DNA from: an uncultured Lachnospiraceae bacterium
Lineage (GTDB): Bacteria; Bacillota; Clostridia; Lachnospirales; Lachnospiraceae
Length of the DNA: 54,845 nucleotides
Assembly: GCA_902798585.1 (NCBI GenBank)
Contig: CADBXF010000005.1
Location: 150,637 to 205,481, forward strand
Reading direction: 5' to 3'
Part shown: positions 15,115-23,911 of the stretch, one piece after another
Layout: each line of letters starts with the position of its first letter
How positions within the stretch are numbered: position 1 is the stretch's first letter
The notes under the pieces: generated by a model
What the model was told of the DNA's origin: nothing
The model's input: only the letters and a program-made list of their open reading frames with translations
Database searches by the model: none
Program-made: the position numbers and the translations under genes

Positions 15115-16230
15115 CTATATTTTCCCGAGATTAATCCGGCGAAACCAGCGAAAGAAGCGTCCTGTAAGCAGAACAAACATAATTGCCGCAGTCCCCAGAA
15201 CAGTTATCACCGCAAAAGCAATTCGGGAAAAGCCGATTGCGCCGTCTTTCATAGCCCATCCCAAAAGAAGCATCACCGGCATTCCGATGGCGGCTGCCCA
15301 AACAAACAACCGTAAAAAGTCCCTAAGCAAAACGCCTACCAGTTCTCCCGACCGGCTTCCGCACCTCTTCCGAACTACGAATTCACCCTCCCTCTCAGTG
15401 AACCACAACCGACAGATGGAAAACTGGTTAACGATAACGAATGCGTACATTAAAACGACAAACACAATCTCAATAACCACTCGTGCTTCATTGACGTCCT
15501 CATCGAGATCGTAGAGCTCCTTCTCTACAAGACGAATCTTCAGCGTCTCCAGAGCTGCCGCAATTGTCTCTCTGTTCTCCATCGAAAGCGGAGCGGTATG
15601 TTTTACTTCGATTCTCGGCGCACCTCCCCAGACAATCTCATGGTTCAGCGATTTATCTAAAATCTTCCTTGTATCCTCGTTACAGGTAAAATAGTCAAGC
15701 AGTATCCGCTCGTCATAATCGGCAATGTTCGTGCTTTGAAGCACTCCCCCGACTTGTGCCTCGATTTCGTTCAACCAAAGAAATTTCTTCCCGTTCTTCT
15801 CGGTGACAAACTGCTCCATTGTCTTCCCGATATAAACAACCGGCGCGCTGCCGTTTACCGTATCATAAGCTGCAGCACATTTCATATCCCTGGGCTTCCG
15901 AAAGAAAAATGTCACACCTTTTCCGCCGGTCGCATGCCCGACAGACATGTTAAAACTTATAGTCACATCTGACTCAAACCGATCTACCGTACCGGCGAAA
16001 TCGGCAATCCGAATCTCTTCAAGCTTTCCCGTCCATCGCTGCTCCTCTTCCGAAATCACCTGAACATCCGCATGAAGTAACTCATACAGATAATCCGCCC
16101 GATACGGTTTTTCCGCACTGTGGATTGCCCATGCTTTATCAAATACAGATGCGGCATAGTAGGATACAACAACACTGATGACCAGCCCCATTATCATCAA
16201 AACTTCAGCATGCTTGTAGCGGAGTCTCAT
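15115..16230 (-). CDS. Second FtsX/MacB-type ABC permease
   Basis: 371 residues; ATG 16230 follows AAGGAG. It has the same topology as its neighbour: one N-terminal helix (about 9-27), an extracytoplasmic domain (about 30-245), then helices near 252-272, 300-325 and 335-358. Sequence similarity to the neighbour is low, as is usual for paired subunits. A FFFRKPRDMKCAAAYD-like segment carries the only Cys before residue 170. It follows the 48-residue peptide gene by 29 bp, so transporter and peptide should be made together. Confidence 0.82.
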   Translation of the reverse strand: MRLRYKHAEVLMIMGLVISVVVSYYAASVFDKAWAIHSAEKPYRADYLYELLHADVQVISEEEQRWTGKLEEIRIADFAGTVDRFESDVTISFNMSVGHATGGKGVTFFFRKPRDMKCAAAYDTVNGSAPVVYIGKTMEQFVTEKNGKKFLWLNEIEAQVGGVLQSTNIADYDERILLDYFTCNEDTRKILDKSLNHEIVWGGAPRIEVKHTAPLSMENRETIAAALETLKIRLVEKELYDLDEDVNEARVVIEIVFVVLMYAFVIVNQFSICRLWFTEREGEFVVRKRCGSRSGELVGVLLRDFLRLFVWAAAIGMPVMLLLGWAMKDGAIGFSRIAFAVITVLGTAAIMFVLLTGRFFRWFRRINLGKI

Positions 16231-16259
16231 AATCGGTCTCCTTATTTTGTTACAATAGT

Positions 16260-16406
16260 CTAATGAACCTGATATGTATACTTCTGGTATGTGGCCGGTC
16301 CGCCGTCACCCTCTGCATGTTCGCAGGTAATAACCGTCTTCGTACCGTTAGCCTTGTAGCACCAGTTATCCAAATAGCTGTACTTTGTACTCTCGTAGTA
16401 TTTCAT
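16260..16406 (-). CDS. 48-residue Tyr-rich peptide with two Cys, upstream of MacB-type transporter
   Basis: The start is ATG 16406 (MKYYESTKYSYLDNWC...), preceded by GGAGGAGGG, with its own promoter at 16457-16486. It has seven Tyr, Cys at 16 and 28, His at 30 and 48, and a Gly-rich turn (EGDGGPATY, 32-40). There is no signal peptide, no double-Gly leader cleavage site and no TM segment. Possible roles are a ribosomally made secreted peptide, a disulfide- or zinc-stabilised signal, or a small cytoplasmic regulator of the transporter. I do not recognise a family. Promoter, ribosome site and tight linkage to the permease genes support a real gene. Confidence 0.7.
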   Translation of the reverse strand: MKYYESTKYSYLDNWCYKANGTKTVITCEHAEGDGGPATYQKYTYQVH

Positions 16407-16456
16407 TGGTTTCCCTCCTCCAAAGATGAAAGCCTCCGCCACAAGATACATAATAC

Positions 16457-16486
16457 ATTTTAGCGGATTTTCAGGGGGAGTGTCAA
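16457..16486 (-). promoter_or_regulatory. Promoter of the peptide/transporter unit
   Basis: On the minus strand: -35 TTGACA (16481-16486), 18-bp spacer, -10 TAAAAT (16457-16462). It sits between the anchored-protein gene and the peptide gene, about 50 bp before the peptide ATG. Confidence 0.65.
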
Positions 16487-16535
16487 TTCGTTTTGCGTAT
16501 CTCGCTATTAATTTATTTACATGTCATGTTCTTTA

Positions 16536-17168
16536 TTATTTTTCTTTGTATTCCTTATTCAGTTCTTCCAGTTCCTCCGCAACGCTGTCGCTCAAAGGCA
16601 AAAACATCCAGTATTCTTTCGGATCGTTATAGTTTTTCCCTGTTTCGCGATAGAAGAGAAATCTCTCCTCTTCGCCATTGCTGACCCAGTAGGACGAATA
16701 AGCCTCAGCCACTGTATGGGAATCCCCGGCATACCGATTGAGTATTATATTCGCAGCAACAGGCTCTATCGCCGAGTACCTGCCGTCGGTTACATATCGG
16801 TGGCTGATAGTGGGAATCGCATCAGGAAACAAATCTTCGCTGTCGAGGCCGTAGAACTTGCGCAGGTATTCCTCCGCCCTCGCATCAACATGTCTCATAT
16901 CATGATTCGCCTGAAGCTGAAACGCAAGCGACACAAAATCACTGTCCAACGCATCCAATTCATAATCATCATCCGTCCAATCAAAGACGGCAAAAAAGCC
17001 CTTGTTGATTTCCTTGTTTGCAAAAGTGCAGTACAGGGTCAGAAGTATAACGCTTACGACCAGCAAAGTCCCTGCCGCTATTGCCAAACGCACCAGCAAT
17101 CGGTGCGGCCGACGAATTTCCGCCGCGTCTTCCTCGGAAATTATGATGATATCTTCCTTTGTCCCCAT
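16536..17168 (-). CDS. Single-TM anchored hypothetical protein at head of the peptide/transporter cluster
   Basis: 210 residues from ATG 17168, chosen for the AAGGAGG site 5 bp upstream. A short acidic cytoplasmic tail (KEDIIIISEEDAAEIRRP) is followed by one TM helix (about 33-53, IAAGTLLVVSVILLTLYCTF) and a ~155-residue outer domain rich in Asp, Glu and aromatic residues. I do not recognise the domain. Its position before a MacB-type system suggests a membrane-anchored accessory, sensor or immunity-like component; that is inference. It has its own consensus promoter. Confidence 0.72.
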   Translation of the reverse strand: MGTKEDIIIISEEDAAEIRRPHRLLVRLAIAAGTLLVVSVILLTLYCTFANKEINKGFFAVFDWTDDDYELDALDSDFVSLAFQLQANHDMRHVDARAEEYLRKFYGLDSEDLFPDAIPTISHRYVTDGRYSAIEPVAANIILNRYAGDSHTVAEAYSSYWVSNGEEERFLFYRETGKNYNDPKEYWMFLPLSDSVAEELEELNKEYKEK

Positions 17169-17205
17169 GCTTACCTCCTTACAAAACATCATTTGTAATA
17201 TTGCT

Positions 17206-17234
17206 ATTGTACTATTTAATATTCAGTCTGTCAA
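17206..17234 (-). promoter_or_regulatory. Consensus promoter of the anchored-protein gene
   Basis: On the minus strand: -35 TTGACA (17229-17234), exactly 17-bp spacer, -10 TACAAT (17206-17211). It lies about 40 bp before the ATG at 17168. Confidence 0.75.
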
Positions 17235-17315
17235 TCTGTACTAAAATCTGTTATTCATACGAGCTGGTTCGTTCTCTTCGCCTCAGCATCCATTGCCTAC
17301 AATCATGGTTCATTA

Positions 17316-17352
17316 TCAAAAAAGCGGCAGGAGCATCTGTTACTCCTGCCGC
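17316..17352 (-). terminator. Terminator of the potassium operon
   Basis: A perfect 10-bp stem GCGGCAGGAG (17324-17333)/CTCCTGCCGC (17343-17352). On the minus strand it is followed by TTTTTTGA. It lies about 40 bp after the ktrA stop. Confidence 0.9.
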
Positions 17353-17390
17353 TTTGCATTCATATTCAAATGTGCCGGACGAATCCGCCG

Positions 17391-18038
17391 TCAAATCCGG
17401 AAGCACTTCTGTATCGCCTTCTGATCCCCGAGCACCAGTAGCGTCATGTCCTCCGCGAGCTCCGTGTCGGGCGTGATGACCATGGTCATCGCACCGTCTC
17501 TCTTGATGCCCAGAATACTGATACCGTATTTCTTGCGGATGTCGATGTTGCCGACGGTGCGGCCGACCCAGCCGTCCGGAACCGTCACCTCGTAGATGGC
17601 GTGACTCTGATCAATGCGGATGTAGTCGCGGATGTGATCGGAAGCGTAGCGGATTGCTGCCCACTCCGCAACCTGCTTCTCGGGATTGATGACATCATCT
17701 GCTCCGTTTCGAAGGAGGAACTTTGCCTGAACCTCACGATCCGCCCGGGACACTACATATTTGGCGCCGAGCTCCTTGAGAAGCGATGTCGTCTCCAGAG
17801 AGCTCTGAAAGTCACCGCCGATGGCAACGATACACAGATCGTAATTGTTGACGCCGAGGGAGCTTAAGAACGCCTCGTTGGTGCTGTCGCCGATCTGTGC
17901 GTCCGTAACAAACGGTAAAATGCTGTTCACACGGGGTTCGTTCTTGTCCACCGCCATAATCTGATGGCCGAGCTCATTGAGCTTCCGCGCCATCATAAAG
18001 CCGAAATTGTTCACTCCGATTAAAAGAATAGACTTCAT
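17391..18038 (-). CDS. ktrA: K+ uptake regulatory subunit, TrkA/KtrA type
   Basis: 215 residues, typical for KtrA. An RCK-N Rossmann domain (1-125) starts with SILLIGVNNFGFMMA and has an acidic ribose-binding residue in AVDKNE; an RCK-C domain covers about 138-215. The start ATG 18038 follows AGGAGG. It should bind nucleotide (NAD(H)/ATP/ADP) and gate the KtrB-type channel encoded immediately upstream, from the cytoplasmic side. RCK-C domains of this class often bind c-di-AMP. It is the last gene of a five-gene potassium cluster. Confidence 0.9.
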   Translation of the reverse strand: MKSILLIGVNNFGFMMARKLNELGHQIMAVDKNEPRVNSILPFVTDAQIGDSTNEAFLSSLGVNNYDLCIVAIGGDFQSSLETTSLLKELGAKYVVSRADREVQAKFLLRNGADDVINPEKQVAEWAAIRYASDHIRDYIRIDQSHAIYEVTVPDGWVGRTVGNIDIRKKYGISILGIKRDGAMTMVITPDTELAEDMTLLVLGDQKAIQKCFRI

Positions 18039-18127
18039 TCATTTTCCTCCTGCGCCGCTTTCAGCGCCTGGTTTCCTTAATTTTTCCCGAGCTGTCCCTG
18101 TTTCAGCCCGCCACACAGTTCTCTGTT

Positions 18128-19462
18128 TCAGCCTACCGTTATCTTCTCCTCCGGGCTCTTGGAAACCTCCATGGCTCGGCCGGAAACTGCGGCGTAAATG
18201 AGCGTCAGACCGCCGACACGCCCTAAGAACATCAGCACTATGATAATGGCCCGGGACAATGCTCCGAGCGTCGGAGTAAGCCCCAGCGAAAGGCCTACCG
18301 TAGCAACCGCAGAAGCCGTCTCGAAGATACAGCGTTCAAGAGAAACACCGTCGACAACACTGATTACGCATGCCCCTGTCAGCGCAAGTGTCAGGTACAA
18401 CACGAGAATCGTGGACGCGCTTTTCACGGTTCCGTCCTCGATGCGCCGACCGAACATCTCCGCATGTTTGCGACGCCGAAACACTGTCGTCGCATTGGCA
18501 AACAAAACCGCCAGCGTCGTGGTTTTCATACCGCCGGCCGTAGAACCGGGGGAACCGCCGACAAGCATCAAAAAGACAATCATCAGGCGCCCTACGCCGG
18601 AAAGGGCTGCGAGATCCGAGGTATTAAATCCCGCCGTACGCGGTGTCACTGCCTGAAACAGTGAAAGGCACAGCCGATTCCTCATCGGCTCCCCGGCATA
18701 CTCACCGAAGAACAGCCACACAAACGGCAGTACAATCAAAACGAGGGAGGTCACAATCGCAACCTTGCTCTGCATGCGGTACCGCTTAAAATGGTGTTTG
18801 TGGGTGCGGATGTCGCTCCAGGTAAGGAATCCGATACCGCCGATAACTATAAGAAGGCAAATCGGAATCACCAAAGCGGGATTTCCCGCATATCCGGTCA
18901 GGGACGAATACTTCCCGGTCCGGCTTCCCATGAGGTCGAAGCCCGCATTGCAAAAGGCGGAAATCGAATGGAAGAACGACATCGGAACGCCGGCCCAGCC
19001 GAACTCCGAGCAGAAGAACGGAAGCATCGCGAGAGCTCCGAGAAACTCAAACAAAAAGATTGCCTTGATTGCGAAGCTCACCAGATGCACAACCCCGCCG
19101 AGCTGCGGCGCGGATATGCTGTCCTGAAGCGTGCTCCGCTGAACGAGGGACAGTTTCTTGCCGGAAAGTGCGGCGATGAACAGCGCGATGGCGATGACGC
19201 CGATGCCGCCGATTTGAATCAAAACGATAATCAATGTCTGACCGAATGTCGACCAGTATGTGGCAGTGTCCTGCACGACAAGCCCCGTCACGCATACCGC
19301 TGAGGTCGCCGTGAAAAGCGTATCCCCGAAGGATGTCCACTCCCGCGCCGCCGAGGCAATCGGCAGTGTAAGCAAAAGCGCGCCGATGAGAATCACTCCG
19401 GCAAATCCCAAAATAATGATCTGAAACGAAGACAGTCTTCTCCGAATCTTGTGAACGGCCAT
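18128..19462 (-). CDS. ktrB: K+ translocating subunit, TrkH/KtrB family
   Basis: 444 residues with about eight TM helices and four pore loops. The selectivity-filter regions are readable as TSAVCVTGL (first), SAFCNAGFD (second), TPRTAGFNT (third) and TASAVATVGLSLG (fourth), all KtrB-like. The conserved GGSPGSTAGGMKTTT segment after the third pore matches the intramembrane gating-loop region. The start ATG 19462 is behind GGGGGAG. KtrA follows 89 bp downstream, making a Na+-dependent KtrAB system likely. Confidence 0.92.
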   Translation of the reverse strand: MAVHKIRRRLSSFQIIILGFAGVILIGALLLTLPIASAAREWTSFGDTLFTATSAVCVTGLVVQDTATYWSTFGQTLIIVLIQIGGIGVIAIALFIAALSGKKLSLVQRSTLQDSISAPQLGGVVHLVSFAIKAIFLFEFLGALAMLPFFCSEFGWAGVPMSFFHSISAFCNAGFDLMGSRTGKYSSLTGYAGNPALVIPICLLIVIGGIGFLTWSDIRTHKHHFKRYRMQSKVAIVTSLVLIVLPFVWLFFGEYAGEPMRNRLCLSLFQAVTPRTAGFNTSDLAALSGVGRLMIVFLMLVGGSPGSTAGGMKTTTLAVLFANATTVFRRRKHAEMFGRRIEDGTVKSASTILVLYLTLALTGACVISVVDGVSLERCIFETASAVATVGLSLGLTPTLGALSRAIIIVLMFLGRVGGLTLIYAAVSGRAMEVSKSPEEKITVG

Positions 19463-19565
19463 ACTCCGCTCCCCCTGTTTTCCTTCTTTTCGCGATTCAC
19501 CGCGTCCTCAACACGTTTTACCGCATCCGCACCGCGCTTCACCGACCCTCTTCGCGGTCTGCGGA

Positions 19566-20777
19566 TTACTTCTTCGCCTTCCTCCGAAGCGGCGCTTCCT
19601 GCCGGCTCTTCCCTGTGTGCGCACCCTTCCGGTAGAGAAGAACCACATCGCCCTTTCGAATCTCGCTTCCGCCCGAAGGAATCAGCATTTTCCCCTTCCG
19701 CTCGATGGAGACAATCAATTCCTGACGGCTGATATCCAAATTGCGAATCGCCTCGCCGACCCACGGATGTTCCTCACCGATGAAGACCTCCCGCAGGTTC
19801 ATGTCGCTTCGCTCCGCAAAATGCTGCCCCGCAAGGACAAGCACATCCCCCTCATGAATCTCGGTGTCGCCGTCCGGCACAATCTGCTCCTCATTCCGGA
19901 GGATGACCACCAGCAAAAGCTGCGGCGGCAGCACAATATTGCAAAGCTTCTTTCCGCACCACGAATGCCCGTGGGAAACGATGGAGGTGATAAATCGCAC
20001 ATCCCGCTCCTCACCGATGGTGGATGCCGTCTTGATGCGGGTATATTTTTCGACAAAGCCCGCGGAAATGATACCCGTAGGCACCGCGACCAGACCGACG
20101 CCCAAGCAGGCTATGATAATGGCCAGAATCCGCCCCGCCGTGGTGACCGGAGACATGTCGCCGTAGCCCACAGTGAGAATCGCGGAGGTCGACCACCAGA
20201 TGCCGGAAAATGCATTGTCAAAGCCCGAACCGTGCCCGTGCTCCAAGCTGTACATCGCCAGGGACGATGCCACCATCAGCATCAGCAGAAGACAGATGGA
20301 GGAAAACAACTGGTTCTTCTTCTCATACAAAATGTCCGTAATGACATTGAACGCATCGTACTGCGCATTGATTTTGAAGAGCCGGAAGATGCGGAACACC
20401 CGCAAAATTCGGAACGCCACGATACCGCCCGGAACCACAATCGGGAGGTAGTAAGGAAAGAAGGTCAAAAGGTCGATGATTCCGTAGAAGGAAATCACGA
20501 AGGCGAGTTTCGCGCTCCAGTATGACTTGTCCGGATACAGAAATTCCGCGGTCCACAGCCGCAGCAGGTACTCAATGGTAAAAATAATGATTGTGATAAG
20601 CTCGACGACATCAAAGATTCCGCGGAACCTCGCCAACTCATCAAAGGTGTCTGCAAATGTGACAAAGAGATTGAGCAGGATGACCGCTACAATGAAGATG
20701 TCAAACGACCGACTCAATGTGTCCCGGCGGTCGCCGATGGAAATGATGTGAAAGACCTGTCGCTTCGCCTTCTTCAT
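19566..20777 (-). CDS. Voltage-gated-type K+ channel with two RCK-C (TrkA-C) domains
   Basis: 403 residues from ATG 20777 (AAAGGAG 7 bp upstream). Six TM helices are visible, including an S4-like segment RILRVFRIFRLFK (123-135) with regularly spaced Arg/Lys, then the pore with selectivity filter TVGYGD (202-207). The C-terminus holds two RCK-C-type modules (about 260-325 and 340-390; GDTEIHEGDVLVLAG and GGSEIRKGDVVLLY). It lacks the RCK-N Rossmann domain usual in BK/MthK-type channels. It lies inside a K+ uptake operon, so it may provide regulated efflux or be gated by the same ligand. Confidence 0.88.
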   Translation of the reverse strand: MKKAKRQVFHIISIGDRRDTLSRSFDIFIVAVILLNLFVTFADTFDELARFRGIFDVVELITIIIFTIEYLLRLWTAEFLYPDKSYWSAKLAFVISFYGIIDLLTFFPYYLPIVVPGGIVAFRILRVFRIFRLFKINAQYDAFNVITDILYEKKNQLFSSICLLLMLMVASSLAMYSLEHGHGSGFDNAFSGIWWSTSAILTVGYGDMSPVTTAGRILAIIIACLGVGLVAVPTGIISAGFVEKYTRIKTASTIGEERDVRFITSIVSHGHSWCGKKLCNIVLPPQLLLVVILRNEEQIVPDGDTEIHEGDVLVLAGQHFAERSDMNLREVFIGEEHPWVGEAIRNLDISRQELIVSIERKGKMLIPSGGSEIRKGDVVLLYRKGAHTGKSRQEAPLRRKAKK

Positions 20778-20843
20778 GGGAATCTCCTTTCTCTTAGTTT
20801 GCCGGATTCTGTTTTCGCAGCCCGTCACGGCACGCCCGCGGGC

Positions 20844-22328
20844 TTACTGCAGATTTTGCTTCGTCAGGCGCCTTCCGAGGCGTGTGCTTGACGCCGCTTC
20901 CTTCCAGATAGTGGGATGGAACAGCATCAGCAGAGGGAACAGCTCCAGGCGGCCCGCAATCATGTCGAAGATGAGGATACATTTGCTGAAGACCGAAAAA
21001 TGCCCGAAATTTGTCGTCGGTCCGACCATGTCAAGACCCGGTCCCACATTGTTGATGGTTGCCGCTACCGCCGTCAGATTCGTCTCCAGGCCGTAGCCGT
21101 TAAAGGAAATCAGCAGCACGGAGCCTGCGAACAGAATCAGGAAAGTGATGAAATACACGTTGATGGAGCGCACCACCTCATGCTCCACCGGCTTGCCCTC
21201 GTATTGAATCTTCTTGATGCTCTTCGGATGCAGATATGCGGTCAGTTCCTTCTTCATCGTCTTTACGGCGATGACCACGCGGGAAATCTTAAGTCCGCCC
21301 GCGGTACTGCCCGCACAGGCGCCGATGAACATGAGAAGCACCAGCATCGCGCGCGCCGCCTGGGGCCAGGCGTCGAAGTTCGCCGTGGAGAAGCCCGTCG
21401 TGGATATGATGGAGCTCACCTGGAACGCCGCGTGTCTCGCGCCGTCCGCCACGCCGTACTGCGGGTAGATGCAGCAGAACACGAAGACGATTCCAGCGAG
21501 CACCACCAAAAGGTAATTGCGCACTTCCTCCATGCCAAACGCCTTGCGGAACTGGCGGAACACAAGGAAGTAGTACATGTTGAAATTAATGCCGAACAAA
21601 ATCATAAAGACGGTCGCAACCCACTGAAGGTACGGTGAGTAGGACGCAAAGCTGTCGTTCCGCACGCCGAAGCCGCCGGTGCCCGCGGTCGCCATCGAAT
21701 GATTTACCGCCTCAAACAAAGACATGCCGCCGCATAGCAGGAAAATGAGCTCAAGCGCCGTCAGGCCGATGTAAATCAGGTACAAAATGCGCGCCGTATG
21801 ACGAACCTTGGGAACCAGTTTCCCGACGGAAGGCCCCGGGCTCTCCGCGCGCATGATATTCATATTTGAACCGCCGCTTAAGGGGATGATGGCCAGAAGG
21901 AACACGAGGATTCCCATGCCGCCGATCCAGTGCGTCATGCTTCGCCACAGCTGCGTCGCGCGGGCGATGCCCTCCACATCGGAGAGAATCGTCGCGCCGG
22001 TCGTCGTGAATCCCGACGCGGCCTCAAACATTGCATCGATAAACGAAGGAATCTGGTGGCTGATGTACATCGGCAGTCCGCCGAAGAACGAAAGAACCAG
22101 CCACGAAAGAGCCGTGGCTACACAGCCTTCCTTCAGGTAAAACACATGGTCTTCGGGGGTGCGGCATGTCATCAGCCAGCCGACAATCATGCAAAATACG
22201 GCCACACAGAGATAGTACCAGCCCGCATTTTCCCTGTACCAGAGCGCGGCGGCGCAGGGACCGAGAAGCAGAATTCCCTCGATCTTCAAAACCGATCCCA
22301 CGATAAAGCCGATCATTGCATTGTTCAT
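20844..22328 (-). CDS. trkH: K+ transporter, TrkH family
   Basis: 494 residues, the length of TrkH. Pore-filter regions appear as ASGFTTTGAT (about 104-113), TAGTGGFGV, ISTTGFSTANF and INNVGPGLDMVGP. The gating-loop stretch GACAGSTAGGLKISR lies after the third pore. The partner TrkA (462 residues) starts upstream and ends 18 bp before this gene, matching the usual trkA-trkH arrangement. The product sits in the membrane as a dimer with a TrkA tetramer bound inside. Confidence 0.93.
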   Translation of the reverse strand: MNNAMIGFIVGSVLKIEGILLLGPCAAALWYRENAGWYYLCVAVFCMIVGWLMTCRTPEDHVFYLKEGCVATALSWLVLSFFGGLPMYISHQIPSFIDAMFEAASGFTTTGATILSDVEGIARATQLWRSMTHWIGGMGILVFLLAIIPLSGGSNMNIMRAESPGPSVGKLVPKVRHTARILYLIYIGLTALELIFLLCGGMSLFEAVNHSMATAGTGGFGVRNDSFASYSPYLQWVATVFMILFGINFNMYYFLVFRQFRKAFGMEEVRNYLLVVLAGIVFVFCCIYPQYGVADGARHAAFQVSSIISTTGFSTANFDAWPQAARAMLVLLMFIGACAGSTAGGLKISRVVIAVKTMKKELTAYLHPKSIKKIQYEGKPVEHEVVRSINVYFITFLILFAGSVLLISFNGYGLETNLTAVAATINNVGPGLDMVGPTTNFGHFSVFSKCILIFDMIAGRLELFPLLMLFHPTIWKEAASSTRLGRRLTKQNLQ

Positions 22329-22346
22329 GCGTCTCTCGTTCCCCCG

Positions 22347-23735
22347 CTAATTCAGGATGTCCGTCAGTTTCTGTAACCCCGTATGCTTGGTTACAATCAT
22401 CACCGTGTCGCCCACTTCAATGCTGTCCGAACCGCCGGGGATGATGATGTGTCCGTTTCGGTTGATAAATGCAATCAGCAACTCTTTCTTCATGCGCGGG
22501 CGCATCTCGAGGAGCGTCTTCCCCGTAGCCTCCGACGCTTCGTCAACCACGAACTCAATCGCCTCAACGCGCTGGTCAAAGAGGTGATACAGCGTCTCGA
22601 TGCTGTTGTTTCGCGACTCGCTTCTCGCGCGGACATAGGCGACAATCGCCTCCGCCGTAATGTACCGCGGATATATTACGCTTCCTAACTCCAGGCTGCT
22701 CACAACGCTCTTAAAATTCATCCGGTTGATCTTGGTAATGACCTTCGCTCCGGAAATTTTCTTTGCATACAGCGTGAGAATAATATTGACTTCATCGATA
22801 CCGGTGAGCGGCACAAAGGAATCCGCCCGCTCGATACCCTCCTCCTTGAGGAGCGCCTCGTCGGTTCCGTCGCCGTTGATAATCACGGCCTTCGGAAGAA
22901 GAACGCTCAGCTCCTCACAGCGGTTGCGGTTCTGCTCGATAATCTTCACCGCGATGCCCGCATGCAAAAGCTCCTGCGCCAGATAGTACGACGCCTTGCT
23001 GCCGCCCACAATCAAAGTGTCGCGAACGCGCCTTGATTTGAATCCGAAAGTGTCCATAAACACACGGATATTCCGCCGGGGCGCCACGAACGAAAGCGTG
23101 TCGCCGCTTTCCAAGCAGAATGAACCGGACGGGATGAACACCTCGCCCTTGCGCTCGACCGCGCACACAAGCGCACTCACGGGAAGTTTCTTCGCCATCT
23201 CCGCAATGGTCATCCCGGCAAGGCCGTTTCCCTCGGGAATCGCAAGCTTAATCATCTCCGCCTGCCCGTGGGCAAACGACATAACCTCGAGGGCCGTCGG
23301 CATCGCAAGAATGCGCGCCGCCTCCTTCGCGGTCTCCATCTCGGGATTGATGACCAGCGCCAAACCGAGCTGCTCCTGCAGATACTGCACTTCCTTGCTG
23401 TAGTCCGGCATGCGCACACGCGCAATGGCGGCGCACCGGCCGACGCGCTTTGCAACGGTGCAGCACAGAAGATTCAATTCGTCCGCCTCGGTCACGGCAA
23501 TCATCAGGTCGGCCTGCTCGATGCCGGCCTCCATCAGCACGCTGTAGGACGCACCGTTTCCGACAAGACCCATGACATCGTAGTTGTCCGTAATTGCCTG
23601 TATTTTCCGGGCGACGATGTCGATAATGGTGATGTCATGCCCCTCGTGCGCAAGCTGTTCCACAAGCGTTGAACCGACATTTCCCGCGCCTACGATAATG
23701 ATTTTCAGTCCCTGTTTATCCTTCTTAGCGCTCAC
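22347..23735 (-). CDS. trkA: Trk system K+ uptake protein TrkA, double RCK
   Basis: 462 residues with two tandem RCK units. The first Rossmann motif is IIVGAGNVGSTL (about 13-24) with IIDIVARK; the second, near 236, is LIVGGSKASYYLAQEL, which keeps the fold but has a degenerate glycine pattern. RCK-C modules lie about 140-220 and 375-460 (IPSGSFCLESGDTLSF; IPGGSDSIEVGDTVMI). The start is GTG 23735, supported by GGAGG just upstream. First gene of the five-gene potassium unit. Confidence 0.92.
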   Translation of the reverse strand: MSAKKDKQGLKIIIVGAGNVGSTLVEQLAHEGHDITIIDIVARKIQAITDNYDVMGLVGNGASYSVLMEAGIEQADLMIAVTEADELNLLCCTVAKRVGRCAAIARVRMPDYSKEVQYLQEQLGLALVINPEMETAKEAARILAMPTALEVMSFAHGQAEMIKLAIPEGNGLAGMTIAEMAKKLPVSALVCAVERKGEVFIPSGSFCLESGDTLSFVAPRRNIRVFMDTFGFKSRRVRDTLIVGGSKASYYLAQELLHAGIAVKIIEQNRNRCEELSVLLPKAVIINGDGTDEALLKEEGIERADSFVPLTGIDEVNIILTLYAKKISGAKVITKINRMNFKSVVSSLELGSVIYPRYITAEAIVAYVRARSESRNNSIETLYHLFDQRVEAIEFVVDEASEATGKTLLEMRPRMKKELLIAFINRNGHIIIPGGSDSIEVGDTVMIVTKHTGLQKLTDILN

Positions 23736-23811
23736 GGTACCTCCGGCAATGCCTTTTACAGCACTGCATTTTCCTTCCGGCGGCGCATTTTCACCGCCCG
23801 TCTTTCCGTCT

Positions 23812-23905
23812 CCGGGTTCTCCGCCCCGGGTTTATCACGATTTTCCGGGTTCTCCGCCCCGGCGTTATCAAAACTTCCGCCGGTTCTCTGCCCCGGATTT
23901 ATCAC
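23812..23905. repeat. Three imperfect ~33-bp tandem units
   Basis: CCGGGTTCTCCGCCCCGG-like units followed by (T/C)GTTATCA or TTTATCAC, starting near 23812, 23845 and 23879. They fill most of the 176-bp gap between gltS and trkA. The arms CCGGG/CCCGG could pair within a unit. Confidence 0.65.
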
Positions 23906-23911
23906 AATCGA

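Noticed and set aside
16260..16406. Lactococcin 972-type bacteriocin
   Set aside because: Those precursors have a Sec signal peptide and a different conserved core; this peptide has no signal and only the MacB-type context is similar.
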